64,000 nucleotides of DNA from Rhyacichthys aspro (lineage: Eukaryota; Chordata; Actinopteri; Gobiiformes; Rhyacichthyidae): positions 12,973,422-13,037,421 of the forward strand of contig CM072158.1 of assembly GCA_036850595.1 (NCBI GenBank). Reading direction: 5' to 3'. How positions within the stretch are numbered: position 1 is the first letter of the stretch; each line of letters starts with the position of its first letter. Under the pieces are notes generated by a model. The model saw nothing but the letters and a program-made list of their open reading frames with translations. It did not search any database and had not been told where the DNA came from. The translations under genes and the position numbers were made by a program. Below are positions 51,301-63,189 of this stretch, in pieces.

Positions 51301-54300
51301 CAGCACTAACTTAATGGTATAGGACATAAAGACCACCGAGTACTAAGACAAAATGAGGTCAAAATGAAGTGAAAAAGAATAAGGCTTTAGCTACTGCCCC
51401 CAGTTCAGGAGGAGGGGCTCACTTTAATTGGTTTTGGCATTAATCTCGTGGTCATGACCATGATAGTTTGTAAGTCAGAGGCTTCTGGGGTTAGGCTTTG
51501 TCCAGCTTCTTTGATAGCTGATTAAGATGCTGTTAAGTGACACAGCATGAAGCAGATTGTACAGTCAGAAGCTTTCACTGTGCTTGGCCTCCATTCAGGC
51601 GTAACCCCCCCCCCCTCCCTTACACAATACAAAGAAAAATGTTTAACTTGACTCCTGCTGGTTACTTCCTTCTGCCTTCCAGAAAGCTGATTGAAAGTCT
51701 GATAGCAATAAACATTTTTCTTGTAAATCTGATTTACAATCTTCATTTCAGCCACCGCCAGACTGTTATTGTGCTTTAAATATGACTTCTAATTATTTAC
51801 ATTTACATGTTGTTCCATATACAATATGTAGTGCTTCCATACATTTATAATACCATGTCCCAATCAATAGTAGTAATAGATGCAAGATGATCTCAAATGT
51901 ATTACTTATCCTTTGTTAAACTGATTTCTTTTTTTGTGTCTTTGGCTTCAAACAGGTGGATCCCTTCTATGCATCCATCATTCTGTTCGTGGGTCGAGCC
52001 TGGGATGCAGTAACAGACCCCACAGTGGGCTTCCTGGTCTCTCGAAGCCCATGGACACGTTTTGGACGCATGTTGCCATGGTCAGTCTTACATGCTGTTT
52101 CTCTTACATCCAGGCAGTTTTTCCAAAATATAACCAGTGACAGCAACAGTCTCTATCTTCTACGTTTGAAGTGATATTTCAAAATATATTTCGGGTCCAA
52201 AAATATTACAAGAGGATGGTAAATTTGAAAGTGCAATAATACAGTTTGTATAAAAATCAACATTTTTGCTATCTTTTACAACTGTAATTCAGAAGTCTTT
52301 AATCCAATCAGGATTGGATAATCCTTTTCCATAATCACTGATTGGATTCATGTGACGGCACTTGTCACACTTTTACTTAATATTGCTCAGCTGTGGTGAG
52401 TCACAAGTGTATGGGAGTGTTCTCAGCTAAACATTCGACATGTGTCAGTGTTTGAGGGAGGAGCCTTGTGGTGTCATCACTGACACTGACACTGGGTTAG
52501 TAGAGGTCAGTCTGATCTAACCCCTCTTGTAACTCTTTCACATTGACCATTCAGACAGTTATCTGGCCATCCCTCTTTTTGTCATGATTTGCTAATACCA
52601 AAAATTAATAGGTTTACTTTCTTCTACATTGATCCCAAACAAAGTATTAAACACAAACCAAGGAGTGCTCGTCTTGCACATATCCCACAGCGTGGCCTTT
52701 GGCAGGGCACTGATAAATATAACTCCTGCCTGTGACATGGCATGCAAACTTGGCAACACATTTAGTCTCAGTTTCTGGTGAAAATTCTTGTAGAGGACTG
52801 TTACTTTTTATCTTTTTAATCATTTCACTGCTGTAGTATTTGAAAATGTTATATAGTTTTAAATTTGAATTGTTCTATATCAAAAGCTGCCTTGCCCTGA
52901 AATATTTCTGCTGCATAGCATGTTAGTCCTGTTGGCCCTGCCTGTGTGGTGAAAGGCATGGGAAGTCTCAGATGATGCAGGCTTTTTTCACAGAAAGGTT
53001 GCTGACCCCTTTTTTTATAGAGATGCCATATCCCCTCCCCCTCTCACCGTTCTATAGTTTTAGAGTTTTGGGGGGGTTTTAGCCTTTCCCACCCCTGTTC
53101 CCCAGTGGAAATGGCCACAACTTGTTAGAAATCTTGGTTTGTGTGTGGCAGAAGTAGAAAGGGTATCATTTTGATTCCAGTCTCCTCTCAGCACAGGACA
53201 TTAAAGTTATAGTTAAATGGGGCAATGATTTTTAACAGAATCATCTTTGATCATCTGAGATTATTATTTTTTTATTTTAAAATCATAGAAATAGGACAAG
53301 AAATTTGATGGTTGAAGTTAATGACAGATACAGGACCAAGTGAATGTCCCAGGGCTCATGGTGTGTTTTGTAATGAGGACCATGGGGGGCCCCCAGCTGT
53401 TGCTAATCCTGAGAGCTTATTAATGCGTTAATTTAAAAAATAAACTCCCTAAAGAAAAGCAGGTACGCTATGGTCACCAGTGGGAGACAATAAACCCCAG
53501 TTGGTCTTCTCCTTCTGTTAATGTGCCCTTAGGTGTATATACAACAAGAGGAATCTGCCTTATTAATTCCAAAAATTGCAAAGCAGCAGCCTTTTTGTCA
53601 GGTGTATTTCTTTGGTAGTAATTAAATTTGCAATCAATTTTATTTATCTGGTTTGCAATTCCAATTTTCTAAACTTTCAACTATCAGCTTTTTTTTTGTA
53701 ATAAATCTATAACTACAATAAAGTTAAAAAAAAAAAAAAAAGTAGGCATTTGGACATGTTTTGAAAGTGGAAGAAAATTCGTCCCTCATCCAATGGATTT
53801 TGTGAATCGAAAATGATGCCCAGATCTCTTCTTTTGTTACTGAGAATCTCCACAGATATCTATCACTGTACTCTGTATCCCTCCATGTGTGAAAGTATGC
53901 ACAACAAAGCTCAATGTAAGCATTTTGTGGTAGGGTGTGGTTAGTATATCATTACTATAATTTAAACCAGAGTCAGGATGGGACTCTGAATCAAGACCTG
54001 ACAAATGTAGGTCATGGTGTGGAAGCTGCCCATTAAATCCACATGCATCTTGGTGTGTTGTTTGAGATGGGGGTATGTGAGTGTGTTTCTGGACAACGGT
54101 GGGAAGAGAGGAATGACTGGCATGTTTAGTCACATTCAGGCTAGACGAGACATAAAGACGTGAAGAAGAGTGTGTTGCAGTAGTAGGCCAGAGAAGGCGC
54201 TCCATCATGGACGCTCTATGTGAAAGAAATGGGGGAGGGCTTTGTTAGTGCTCATTGGTCCAGCCCACAACACACCACTAGTATGAGCCAATGGGATGTC

Positions 54301-57300
54301 AGCTCTCTGCTATGAAGGCACTATTGGGTGGTAAGGAATCCAAGAGGTTACTCTAGTTCAAGTTGTAGAGCGGCAGAATGACTTTTACTGTGGCTGCAGA
54401 CCGCAAGTAATTCAGGGATGATCCCAAATGTATTTTTAAAGAAATTTCTTATGAAGCTCACAGTTTAGTTTTCTTTATAAAAAGCTGTATTAATATTTAC
54501 TCACTATAAAACACATTTTTAGGTATAAACCTTTTCTCCTGCTCCAAATATGGTTTTAATTAAAATGTTTACTCTTTTTTTATATAGAACAAGTGACCCC
54601 TACCAGTAGAAAAGTTACATATTGCTGCCAACCTGTAAAACTAGTATACAGTACAGTATAAAGACACTGTCACAGGCTCGTTTAACTTGTCTGGATATGA
54701 TCACCGCTCCCTTTTCAGCAGTACTATTTCAGACTTTAAATATGATTCCAGTGGGTCTTCAGCACAGTAGGTACTTACTGTGCATAGCCCTCTGTCACAG
54801 CTGATGATCTAAAGCCAGACTAACAAAACTAAACTTAAATGCCAAGACATGCAATGAAGATAAGCAGCTTTGAAGACAGTTTTGAACAAAAGTGTAATAA
54901 TTTTGACAAACCCTTTCTTAGTTTAAGTGGAACAGAGATACTGCTCATAACAAATATATTCTTGTGTATACCATGAGATCTGTTAAAACATGCATAGCAC
55001 TCCCACACAAGAGTATTGTACATTGTTCACATGACTTTCACAGAAATGTATCTGCTCAAAGCATGCACTGTTAGTATAAAAAGCGATGTGGCCCAGTTAA
55101 TTTGAATAAAGGCCTGAGTCTTTCTTCTACATTAGATATATCCTCTATGACGCCATGACATGATATAAAGCTCTTGAGTTTGTAATCCAGCATACAGGAT
55201 ACCACTAGCTGCATCCTGCTCATTTTTTCCCTCACAGGCGTGGTCACTTTAAGTCAGGCATCTGATTGGACAGAGAGGATCTGACCATAGGAAGCAGATA
55301 CACTAAGGGGAGGAAGTGACTACATGCTTCCCTCAGGATTTTTAGAAAAGATGTGTGGTGATTCCCATCACAGAATGACGTCAAGCAGTGATTACCTGAC
55401 ATTTTAAATATGCAAGCAATTGAGAGTTGATAAGCTCAGGGTGTGTTTAGATTTTGCTCCTCTTTTATTCGCTACGATTTGAAATCATTGGTAAATTGGT
55501 TAAACATGGGTGTAGAGGAATAAAACCTTTTGCAGTTTTTACTGCATTCCACTGTCTTTCATACTAAGACAGCCTACATAAGAAGTCATTTTCAAAGCTC
55601 CACCTGGTTCATGCATGTGCCCTTCAGGAACATTGTGCTCCAACTGGTGTTAATCACATTTAAACTTGGAAACAACAAACAATGCTGCACTGAGAAAATT
55701 TGGCCCAGAGTAAATAAAAGTCATTCACATTAATGGCCACCATGTGTTATGTAATGACCGTTGCCTCTCTTCATAAAGACTGTTTACAACTTCACGCACT
55801 AGTAGGCTCACGTTGTCCATCCACTCACATTGTTGTCTGTTCTTTCTATCCATCTGCAGGATCCTGTTCTCAACCCCTCTGGCTGTTCTTGCCTATTTCC
55901 TCATTTGGTACGTGCCCCCTTTTGAGAACAACAAAGTCATCTGGTACCTCTTCTTCTACTGCCTCTTCCAGACCCTTCAAACTGTGAGTGTGACAAAAGC
56001 ATATGCGCACACAAATGCACAGGCCCTATGTACTCTTGCAAGAAAAAAAAGCACAATACTGTCTATCCACAACTAAAAGGACAATAAACATAGAAACACA
56101 AAAATATAAAATTCAACATGCCTTAAGCGTCTTCTATGTCTTGATCATGTTTTTCTGTTTTCTATTTGCAGTGTTTCCACGTGCCATATTCAGCCCTCAC
56201 TATGTTCATTACCTCAGAACAAAAGGAACGAGACTCAGCTACTGCATACAGTGAGTATTAATGTTAATGGTTCAATTATAAACATAGGCTTACACCAACA
56301 TGGGGGAATTTAGTTTAAATCTGCTTTCAATTAAAATAAGTTTAGATTACCTTTTGTTTCTTATTCACTGTAACATCAATAAACTTGCACAGATTGAAGG
56401 TTTTACAAACGTTTTTCACTAGTGCATGATAACCCCACTAATTTCTTGTCCTCATTCAGGGATGACTGTAGAGGTCTTGGGCACTGTCCTTGGCACCGCA
56501 ATCCAGGGACAAATAGTGGGAATGGCCAATGCACCCTGCCTTCCGGGACCCGGTGACATTTTGGCAGATATTAGCAACAACTCTATAGTGGCAAATTCTA
56601 CAGAGCCTGTTATTTCCATCGAACACACGGTATGGACACAAATAGAAAGACTTTGGTAAATGTTTTGAACACTGGAGTTTAATTGTGATCTTGATTTTGT
56701 ATTTGATTGTCTTTCAGAAAATTGCTTACATGATTGCCTCTGGTGTCATCTGCTTAATCTACATTCTCTGTGCAGTTGTTCTTTTCTTCGGTGTAAGAGA
56801 ACAGAAAGGTAAGCTTATAGCTTTTTACACTTTTAACTATTTATAAATGCCTGAGTTCAACTTCAGTTTGCATGCAGATGAATAGCTGTCACGTAGCTGT
56901 TACTGGCATGTTAGCTTTCATCCAATAGGTTTTCTCAGATTGACTGTTTAGTATGGTATGACTGTGGTCTGACAGCCTATCTGAGACAACACAGGCTACT
57001 GTTAAGTCTATTTAGAAGACTTGTGACTTGCACATGACGGCGGAGTAAACAATTTGAAATTGCAGCAGCCTTTTAATATACAACAAAAATGAGTAAATGT
57101 AACTGCATTAAATGTCTTCTGACATTTTGTATGTTTTGTTTTCAGAGTCTTGTCGTCCCAAGTCAGAGCCAATGTCGTTCTTCCAAGGAATCAGGCTGGT
57201 GATGGGGCATGGACCCTATGCCAAACTTGTTATGGTGTTTCTCTTTACCTCACTGGGTTTCATGGTAAGTTTGGAAATGAAAAGGTTACATTTTTCTTCT

Positions 57301-60300
57301 TAGAGCTGAGATTAGTTGAGAATCCAAAAGGACAGTGAAATAAAGACATATTCAACTCGTTAATATTGTAGAGGGTTATAGCTGTCTGTAAGCCTTTTAA
57401 GCAATGAGCTGGATCTAAACAATTACCTTGTACTTATGTGCCATTTGTGTGCCAGAAATGTTTGTGTGTTCATTATAAAATGTTATTTATTCACTGTGCT
57501 GTGTTCTGCAGCTCCTGGAAGGGAACTTCGCTCTGTTCTGCAGCTCCACTTTGGGCTTCAGGAATGACTTCCAGAATATCCTGCTGGTCATCATGGTAAG
57601 CTCACATACACAAGCATACTGTAATTAGCCTTCTTGGACACATTCAAAGAAAAACTGAGTTCCCATAGCAATTGGGCACAGTCACTGGTATTAGAGTGAG
57701 ACAAAAAAGCATGCACATAAATTGACTTTAGTTTCTAGGCTGCTTTGTTCTTTGTTTCGAATACATTGTCACTTTACTGCCCATTTCCGTGATATGTGTC
57801 CATTTTTACTGGTGAGGTTGAATGCCATCCCATTCCCACAGACAGTAATGGAGACACTGCAACTTGGCTGCCTTAAGCCTTCACTCCTCTTATGCTTTTT
57901 CACATTAATCTACTGATCTCCATCAAAGTGTGTCCCACTCGTCTACTGTAGCATTCACAGACAAACTAATAAGAAGGTCCAGTTACTGAGGTTGAAAAGA
58001 TTATAATCTTTGATCCTTTGCATCGTGGAAAGGATTATGAAGCCAAGGCAATAACATTTAAAGTGCATTTCGTTCAAGAAATGACTTTTTCTAGTCTTTA
58101 ACAGATGCTTTAACAGAAGTTATCTCTGATCACTAGTAAATGATCCTAATCCTCACCTTCACCGAATTTGAAGAAACTAATCTGAGAGCCTCATTAGTAA
58201 CATCACTGGGCAATTTTTTTTTTTTTTAAAAAGGAAACTTGCAAACAAGCCCTGCTTTCACTCTACATTATATAATCTCTTCAGATGTACCTCAACCTCA
58301 ATGAAAGGTCAAATGACATGAAACACTGTCTCTGAGCAGCAGGGAGTTCATTAAACAGAACAGAGAGGATCTTTGTGTGCATTTTGCTAATGTGTTGCAC
58401 ATTGTAAAGAGCTCGCTGGATGACACATGATTGCACTGATTGACCATTGAAAACTAAGACTGAATACCGCTTTTTTTTATAATATAATATAATATAGCAT
58501 TTGTTAATGTCATCCACAGCACTCACTGAATGATAAAGACTTAAGTGACTTTTCGATTTTAGACAAATGATCCGAAAAGGCTGAAAGAGCAAGCCAGTAA
58601 TTAAAAGGTTAAAATAAACCTTGTTTAAGTCATGCATATCAGTCAGACATATTACAGTAGTGTACTAAATTGTGTCAACATTGTTACCATTAACAATGCA
58701 GGGAGACGCACATGATTTGTTTCACATCATACATTAGAAAAGGTGGGAAAAAACAATGTTATTCTTTGTGTGTTCTTTATCTTAGTCAAACACTGAGAAG
58801 GTCAGAGGCCATTGTGATATGTGTGAGCCCTCTGTCCCCCCATTGAGCCACAGGAACCCATTGGAATTCTGAAAACATTATTAAGATCAAGTTTGTTTTG
58901 GGAAGAGCCATTGTAGCCACATGGTCTCTATGTGCACTGTTGTGTTTGGCAGATTATGAGTAGTCAAATAGGCTTCTGCATTACCACACTTAATGAGAGA
59001 GGGCATCTGAAGTCCTGCTTCGTTGATATGTAATTATTAAACGTTTTGTTGTTTTTACTCCTGGAACAATTCTATTAAAATGTAAAAAGTGAAAGCAAAC
59101 TATTTTTCTCTCTTGGATCAAAACAAAACTGCTGCTTCACCATATCCTTAATATTTTCCCCCACAGCTCTCTGCTACGCTGGCCATCCCCTTCTGGCAGT
59201 GGTTTCTCACTCGCTTTGGAAAAAAGACTGCGGTTTATGTTGGAAGCTTGGTAAGACCCACAGTTATGCCTAAATGCCACTTTAGGTCCTGTTAATCTTT
59301 CATGATTGACAGGTCTTCTCAAATAGATCATGATTTAGTTTATGTCCATTGTAGAATCCATCTACTGTGCATTACAGTCCTAATGAGTGTGTGTTCTTTG
59401 CAGTCTGTGGTTCCTTTTCTTGTTCTGGTGGCGTGTGTGAAGAGCAACCTAATTGTGACCTATATTGTCTCTTTCGCTGCTGGAGTTTCAGTGGCTGCAG
59501 CTTTCCTTTTGCCATGGTAAGACATTTGCTGTGCCCAGGCCCTTTAGCTAACAACAATGGCAAGTGCTCAAACAAGCTAAATTTTAAATTAAAATTAAAC
59601 TCTGTCTATTAAAGCATTTGTTAACTTATTAACCTCATAATGGAGAGTTGAGCTATAGTGAAAGCAGGGAGATCCTAGCATGAGTAAAGCAACCTATGTT
59701 CTTTTTTCTTTAGGTCCATGCTTCCTGATGTTGTTGATGATTTCCAAGTGCAAAACCCTGACTCGTCTGGCCATGAGGCGCTTTTCTATTCCTTCTATGT
59801 CTTCTTCACCAAATTTGCTTCTGGAGTTTCACTTGGCATCTCTACTCTCAGTTTAGAGTAAGTACAGCTAAATAAACCTGTGTATATATACTGTATACAT
59901 TTGTCTATATAGCCATGAAGCTTAAGTGTAGTAGTAGTTTAGTGAGACACCGTAATATAAGTCATTTAATGTGGATAAGCCAAAGCTCACAGAAAGTAAA
60001 TCCAGCTTCAAAGACAGAAATTCTTTGTGCATTCACTTGATTAGGTGCAGTGAGGCTGAGCACAGTGTGGTGCGTGCATGGAACCCATGACTGACTTTCA
60101 GCACTGTATTGCACTTTCATGTGATGTGCTGGGAAACTTTCCAATAAGATGATTTTATACGATTATAAGATTATTTACACCAGACTTAACATGACTCATC
60201 TCACTTGTATTCCATTTTTTTCTTTGATGTCACTTTTCAAATCTCTTTTCAATACTCAAATGTGTTTGTGGTTTTAGTTTTGCAGGCTACATTACCAGAG

Positions 60301-60601
60301 GCTGCTCCCAACCCGAGGCTGTAGATTTAACCCTGAAACTACTGGTCTCTGCTGCACCCATGGTTCTCATTATAATTGGACTTTTCATACTGTACACTTA
60401 TCCAATCAATGAGGAGAGAAGGCAAGGCAACCGAAAACTTTTGCAGGAACAGAGGTATGAAAATTTTACTTAGTGGACCCATTATAACATCTTTGTGTTG
60501 TGCCTGTTTTTAGCAGACTATCTAATAAACCTTCCCATTTTTACAGGGACAATGAGACTGATTCTGAAACAGACTCAACGGAAATGGCCAACATTGTGTA
60601 G
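48295..60601 (+). CDS. mfsd2a: mfsd2a, sodium-dependent lysophosphatidylcholine symporter 1 (14 coding exons)
   Basis: Major facilitator transporter that carries LPC-bound DHA with Na+ at the blood-brain barrier and suppresses transcytosis there (family knowledge). Exons: 48295-48384, 50994-51116, 51956-52080, 55860-55983, 56172-56250, 56460-56629, 56718-56808, 57146-57264, 57512-57595, 59167-59250, 59404-59516, 59714-59857, 60278-60454, 60547-60601. They join in frame to 1578 nt, 525 aa (human 530-543). Seen: AVGGAPYQITG in TM1, VGRAWDAVTDP with the sodium-site Asp88 and Asp92, FITSEQKERDSATAYRM (168-182), an extracellular loop with sequons N220 and N226, Lys434 in FYVFFTKFASG (equivalent of human Lys436/440), Cys207 and Cys458 placed for the known disulfide, and a C-tail ETDSETDSTE like human. 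Twelve TM segments are expected. Whether it is the a or b teleost paralogue is not resolved. Confidence 0.97.
48385..50993 (+). other. mfsd2a: mfsd2a intron 1
   Basis: 2.6-kb GT-AG intron. It contains an AT-rich palindromic stretch of TATAATATTA type at about 50090-50130 and no other recognisable gene or repeat. Confidence 0.6.
50994..51116 (+). CDS. mfsd2a: mfsd2a coding exon 2
   Basis: Residues 31-71, HDRNRLSICSKLCYAVGGAP then YQITGCALGFFLQIYLLDVA: TM1. Acceptor CCCCAG, donor CAG|GTGAGT. Confidence 0.96.
51956..52080 (+). CDS. mfsd2a: mfsd2a coding exon 3
   Basis: Residues 72-113 with TM2 and the MFS signature region VGRAWDAVTDPTVGFLVSR; Asp88 and Asp92 are the sodium-site residues. Acceptor AAACAG, donor ATG|GTCAGT. 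Confidence 0.96.
52081..55859 (+). other. mfsd2a: mfsd2a intron 3
   Basis: 3.8-kb GT-AG intron, the largest of the gene. An A-run lies near 53727-53741. No further gene is supported; a 123-codon minus-strand ORF at 53837-54208 has no recognisable domain. Confidence 0.6.
55860..55983 (+). CDS. mfsd2a: mfsd2a coding exon 4
   Basis: Residues 113-154: ILFSTPLAVLAYFLIWYVPP (TM3), then VIWYLFFYCLFQTLQT (start of TM4). Donor ACT|GTGAGT. Confidence 0.96.
56172..56250 (+). CDS. mfsd2a: mfsd2a coding exon 5
   Basis: Residues 155-181: CFHVPYSALTMFITSEQKER then DSATAY. The ALT Thr and the TSEQ Ser correspond to residues known for human disease variants. Acceptor TTTGCAG, donor ACA|GTGAGT. Confidence 0.96.
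56460..56629 (+). CDS. mfsd2a: mfsd2a coding exon 6
   Basis: Residues 181-237: TM5 (EVLGTVLGTAIQGQIVGMAN) and the extracellular loop with two N-glycosylation sequons and Cys207. The loop is variable between species. Confidence 0.95.
56718..56808 (+). CDS. mfsd2a: mfsd2a coding exon 7
   Basis: Residues 238-268: AYMIASGVICLIYILCAVVL then FFGVREQK, TM6 and the start of the central cytosolic loop. Confidence 0.95.
57146..57264 (+). CDS. mfsd2a: mfsd2a coding exon 8
   Basis: Residues 268-307: cytosolic loop, GIRLVMGHGPYAKLV and TM7 (MVFLFTSLGFM). Donor ATG|GTAAGT. Confidence 0.95.
57512..57595 (+). CDS. mfsd2a: mfsd2a coding exon 9
   Basis: Residues 308-335: LLEGNFALFCSSTLGFRNDF then QNILLVIM. 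The LEGNF and LGFR blocks are invariant in the family. 28 whole codons. Confidence 0.95.
57596..59166 (+). other. mfsd2a: mfsd2a intron 9
   Basis: 1.57-kb GT-AG intron with a T-run near 58217 and a short (ATAAT)n tract near 58480. Nothing else is seen. Confidence 0.6.
59167..59250 (+). CDS. mfsd2a: mfsd2a coding exon 10
   Basis: Residues 336-363: LSATLAIPFWQWFLTRFGKK then TAVYVGSL, TM8 and the short loop that follows. A 1.57-kb intron precedes it. Confidence 0.95.
59404..59516 (+). CDS. mfsd2a: mfsd2a coding exon 11
   Basis: Residues 364-401: SVVPFLVLVACVKSNLIVTY, then AAGVSVAAAFLLPW (TM9-TM10). Donor CCATG|GTAAGA. Confidence 0.95.
59714..59857 (+). CDS. mfsd2a: mfsd2a coding exon 12
   Basis: Residues 401-449: SMLPDVVDDFQVQNP, then FYSFYVFFTKFASGVSLGIS with substrate-site Lys434 (TM11). 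Confidence 0.96.
60278..60454 (+). CDS. mfsd2a: mfsd2a coding exon 13
   Basis: Residues 449-508: FAGYITRGCSQPEAVDLTLK with disulfide Cys458, TM12 (VLIIIGLFILYTYPI) and a basic cytosolic start NEERRQGNRK. Confidence 0.95.
60547..60601 (+). CDS. mfsd2a: mfsd2a coding exon 14 (terminal)
   Basis: Residues 508-525, DNETDSETDSTEMANIV, and the TAG stop (60599-60601). The ETDSTE motif is shared with the human C-terminus. Confidence 0.94.
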
Positions 60602-62355
60602 CAGTTTGTAGATGCCTGGACTCATTGAGTGGTCAGCTGGTACTTTGCACTGGGTGGGACCAACTAACCTGGGCCTGTTACATTATACAGGCACTGCCTT
60701 GTCCAATGACACTGCTGCTGTATAATGTCTACAAAACTTGACCTCTTAAAGTGTCATAACTCCAGCCATGCTGAAGCCTTTCTAAGAATGACTATTCTAC
60801 CTTCAGCACATTATTTCAGCATAATATTAATTCTCTCCTTTTGGTCAGTCACGCCTCAAAAGCCTTAGTTTTTACAGCATGCTACTTTTGAGTACCGTGG
60901 GAAATTTTTTAAAGGTTGGTCTCTATGAAAATACTTAAATGTGTTGGCAGTGGATGTGTTCTCAGCACTGCCACTCATGGTGCTACTTACCTTCACTGAT
61001 GTTTCTAACATTGTACAAAACAGGTTTGAAAGTTTTTTACCTTAATCACTGCGCTCACGATGAGAAACTTGAACAGTAATACTGCCTGTATTTCAGCTCT
61101 GGGGCATTAAAAAAAAACAAAAAAACACTGGAATTGCTGCTCTACATTGAGTGCAAAGCACATTTACATGTCATTTTAAACATTTACAATGTCTCCTCAA
61201 AGTTTACAGACATCAGTCAGATGGTTCCATCTCATTTCCACCTCCTGTATTTTTTTTATTTTTATTTTTTTTGTAATCTGATGTTGGACAGAGAAATAGC
61301 ATAGCAGCAGTTAAGTTCCCCACCATAGTATTAAAACCACTACAACAAAAAAGCTTTTTATTGCACAAATAAAGGCCATGTTTTCCAAGTTAATCAAATA
61401 TACATGGAAAATATTTACAGGGCAGGAAGTAAAGACGGGAGATTATTTTTCTCAACTAAACTAAAAGTTCAGTTGGTACTAATTTACACCTCTTATTATT
61501 TAATTATTTATTAGTTTTGATTTTTACAGGTTTTGAACTCATGTTTGCCAGAGTCTTGCAGTATTTAAAACCTGTAAGGTTGTTCAAACTGAGCTAAGAG
61601 TTTGAAAATGTTGTATGGTGTAAAGAGTGGGTGAAAAGTCAAATTTTATAAACATTTTTATGCATGTTACCAACCCAACTGTCTTTGCTCCATATAGCAT
61701 TGTAAAGGGAAAATGGCCTTAAAAAGTTGAGAAAGTGAACGTGTTGTTGCCTCACATGTGTGTTTATGTTCTTTGTATATATGTGTTTATTGAAGGAAGA
61801 AAATGCTTTGTGTCCTTGTCATGAAAATGACAAAAGGCATAATTCATATCCATTGATATGAAATTGTACAGTGTCATATGTTATACATACTGCTCCATCT
61901 GCAACATGTTATTTTGACAACTGGGTTGCCATATGTCATATTTCTGCCCTTTTGTTTAAACTGTAAATCTCCTGAATTTCTTCTATTCATTGAAGGAGAT
62001 ATTGCACACAAACACTGTGCCATTTGTACCTTAAGCGACTAAGCGACTAAATATTACTTGTACATCCTGTAAATGTCCTATTTTATTTTCTCAGTGTGTA
62101 GTTTTTTTTATGCCAGTGAACTTCCCAAATGACCCTTGAGGCTGTAGCCAAATGTGTGAGCTTTAGATTCGCAAGGACACACAAATGCCTTGTGTACATG
62201 CCTCTTGTGCATATGTATATATTGTATGTAAACCTGTAAATATCTTTGATATTTGGTTCTGTAAGTGAATTAAATGTACGTACACTGTACTGTAGTTATT
62301 TAAGAAAAAAAAAGAAAATTAAGACATTGTTAATAAATATTAATTGTATTGTGAA
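60602..62355 (+). other. mfsd2a: mfsd2a 3' UTR
   Basis: A 1.75-kb AT-rich tail. AATAAA occurs at 61368-61373 and 62332-62337, and a further one at 62467-62472. A Pumilio-type TGTAAATA lies at 62235-62242 and AU-rich ATTTATTAG-like stretches near 61500. Ends inferred. Confidence 0.6.
62332..62337 (+). terminator. mfsd2a: probable distal polyadenylation signal, mfsd2a
   Basis: AATAAA within TTAATAAATATTAATTG, followed by TTGT-rich sequence, at the end of the long A+T-rich tail. Confidence 0.55.
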
Positions 62356-62694
62356 CAAGTTGTCAGAATATTTTACTTTTTACATACTAAACATTTGACT
62401 TCAAGGCAATTTTTTTAATACACACCAATTTGAATGCTTTCCATACTGGACTACATCAATATTCCGAATAAAAACTTGGAAAGCAAGATTGTAGAGTATA
62501 TACCACGCAGGTTACTGCTCACAGCAACAAAAATCAATGAAGAAAGGGGAACTATTTATTTGATTTTTTTTTCTCGGATGCCTTGTCTCCGGTGAGAAGT
62601 CCTGTAAAAGTCCCTGAAACAACAGAGACATCTCGTGGCCAATATTGTAGTACTTTGTTATTACATTTTACTTTGTAGTAGCGGATACTAGACC

Positions 62695-62706
62695 GTCATT
62701 TCCGGG
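62695..62706 (+). promoter_or_regulatory. inip: ETS-like site in presumed inip promoter
   Basis: CGTCATTTCCGG reads as an ETS core (CCGGAAAT on the other strand), 165 bp upstream of the inip ATG. ETS sites of this type are common in promoters of housekeeping genes. Confidence 0.4.
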
Positions 62707-62871
62707 TGGTTTATATTCTTATACGTGTGTGTGTCCTGCTGCTGCAGCCTTTAAATGTGTTACTTTTCGTTGTTTCGTTGTAGGTTTTTCACACTAGTTA
62801 TAGTTTGGTGAACCTAATGAACGCACTTTAAAACCTTCAGATTGTTCTTGGCGCCACTAACTATCGCTGCC

Positions 62872-63189
62872 ATGGCTACTCCTCCTGTGGGACAGGGTTT
62901 CCCAAACAAGACCCGTGTGGCTATTCTGGCGGAGCTGGACAAGGAGAAGAGGCGACTGCTGCAGGGTCAGTCTATGAACAGTCCCGGGGCAAACACGGCC
63001 CTTTCGTCTGGGGGCAGAGGCGGTCTAAAGGAAGCGAGAGACAGCGCCGAGCAGCAGCACATCGCAGCGCAGCAGAAGGCCGCTCTGCAGCACGCTCACG
63101 GACACTCCTCCGGCTTCTTCATAACACAGGACTCCGCGTTTGGAAACCTCATTCTTCCAGTGCTCCCCCGCCTGGAGCCTGACTTCTGA
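62872..63189 (+). CDS. inip: inip, SOSS complex subunit C (INTS3- and NABP-interacting protein), single exon
   Basis: INIP joins INTS3 and the single-stranded DNA-binding proteins NABP1/2 in the SOSS complex, which acts in double-strand-break repair and ATM signalling (family knowledge). The ORF is 105 aa, as in human INIP (104 aa). It has GQGFPNKTRVAILAELDKEK, a variable Gly/Ser middle, AEQQHIAAQQKAALQHAHGH, and ITQDSAFGNLILPVLPRLEP at the end, near identical to the human blocks. The ATG at 62872 is in a strong context (GCCATGG). The whole protein is in one uninterrupted exon, unlike the multi-exon human gene, so this is probably an expressed retrogene. It lies about 0.5 kb after mfsd2a on the same strand. 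Confidence 0.93.
   Translation: MATPPVGQGFPNKTRVAILAELDKEKRRLLQGQSMNSPGANTALSSGGRGGLKEARDSAEQQHIAAQQKAALQHAHGHSSGFFITQDSAFGNLILPVLPRLEPDF

Noticed and set aside
62842..62871. Longer inip frame beginning at a TTG
   Set aside because: TTG is not a usual start in vertebrates; the ATG at 62872 has a strong context and matches the human N-terminus.
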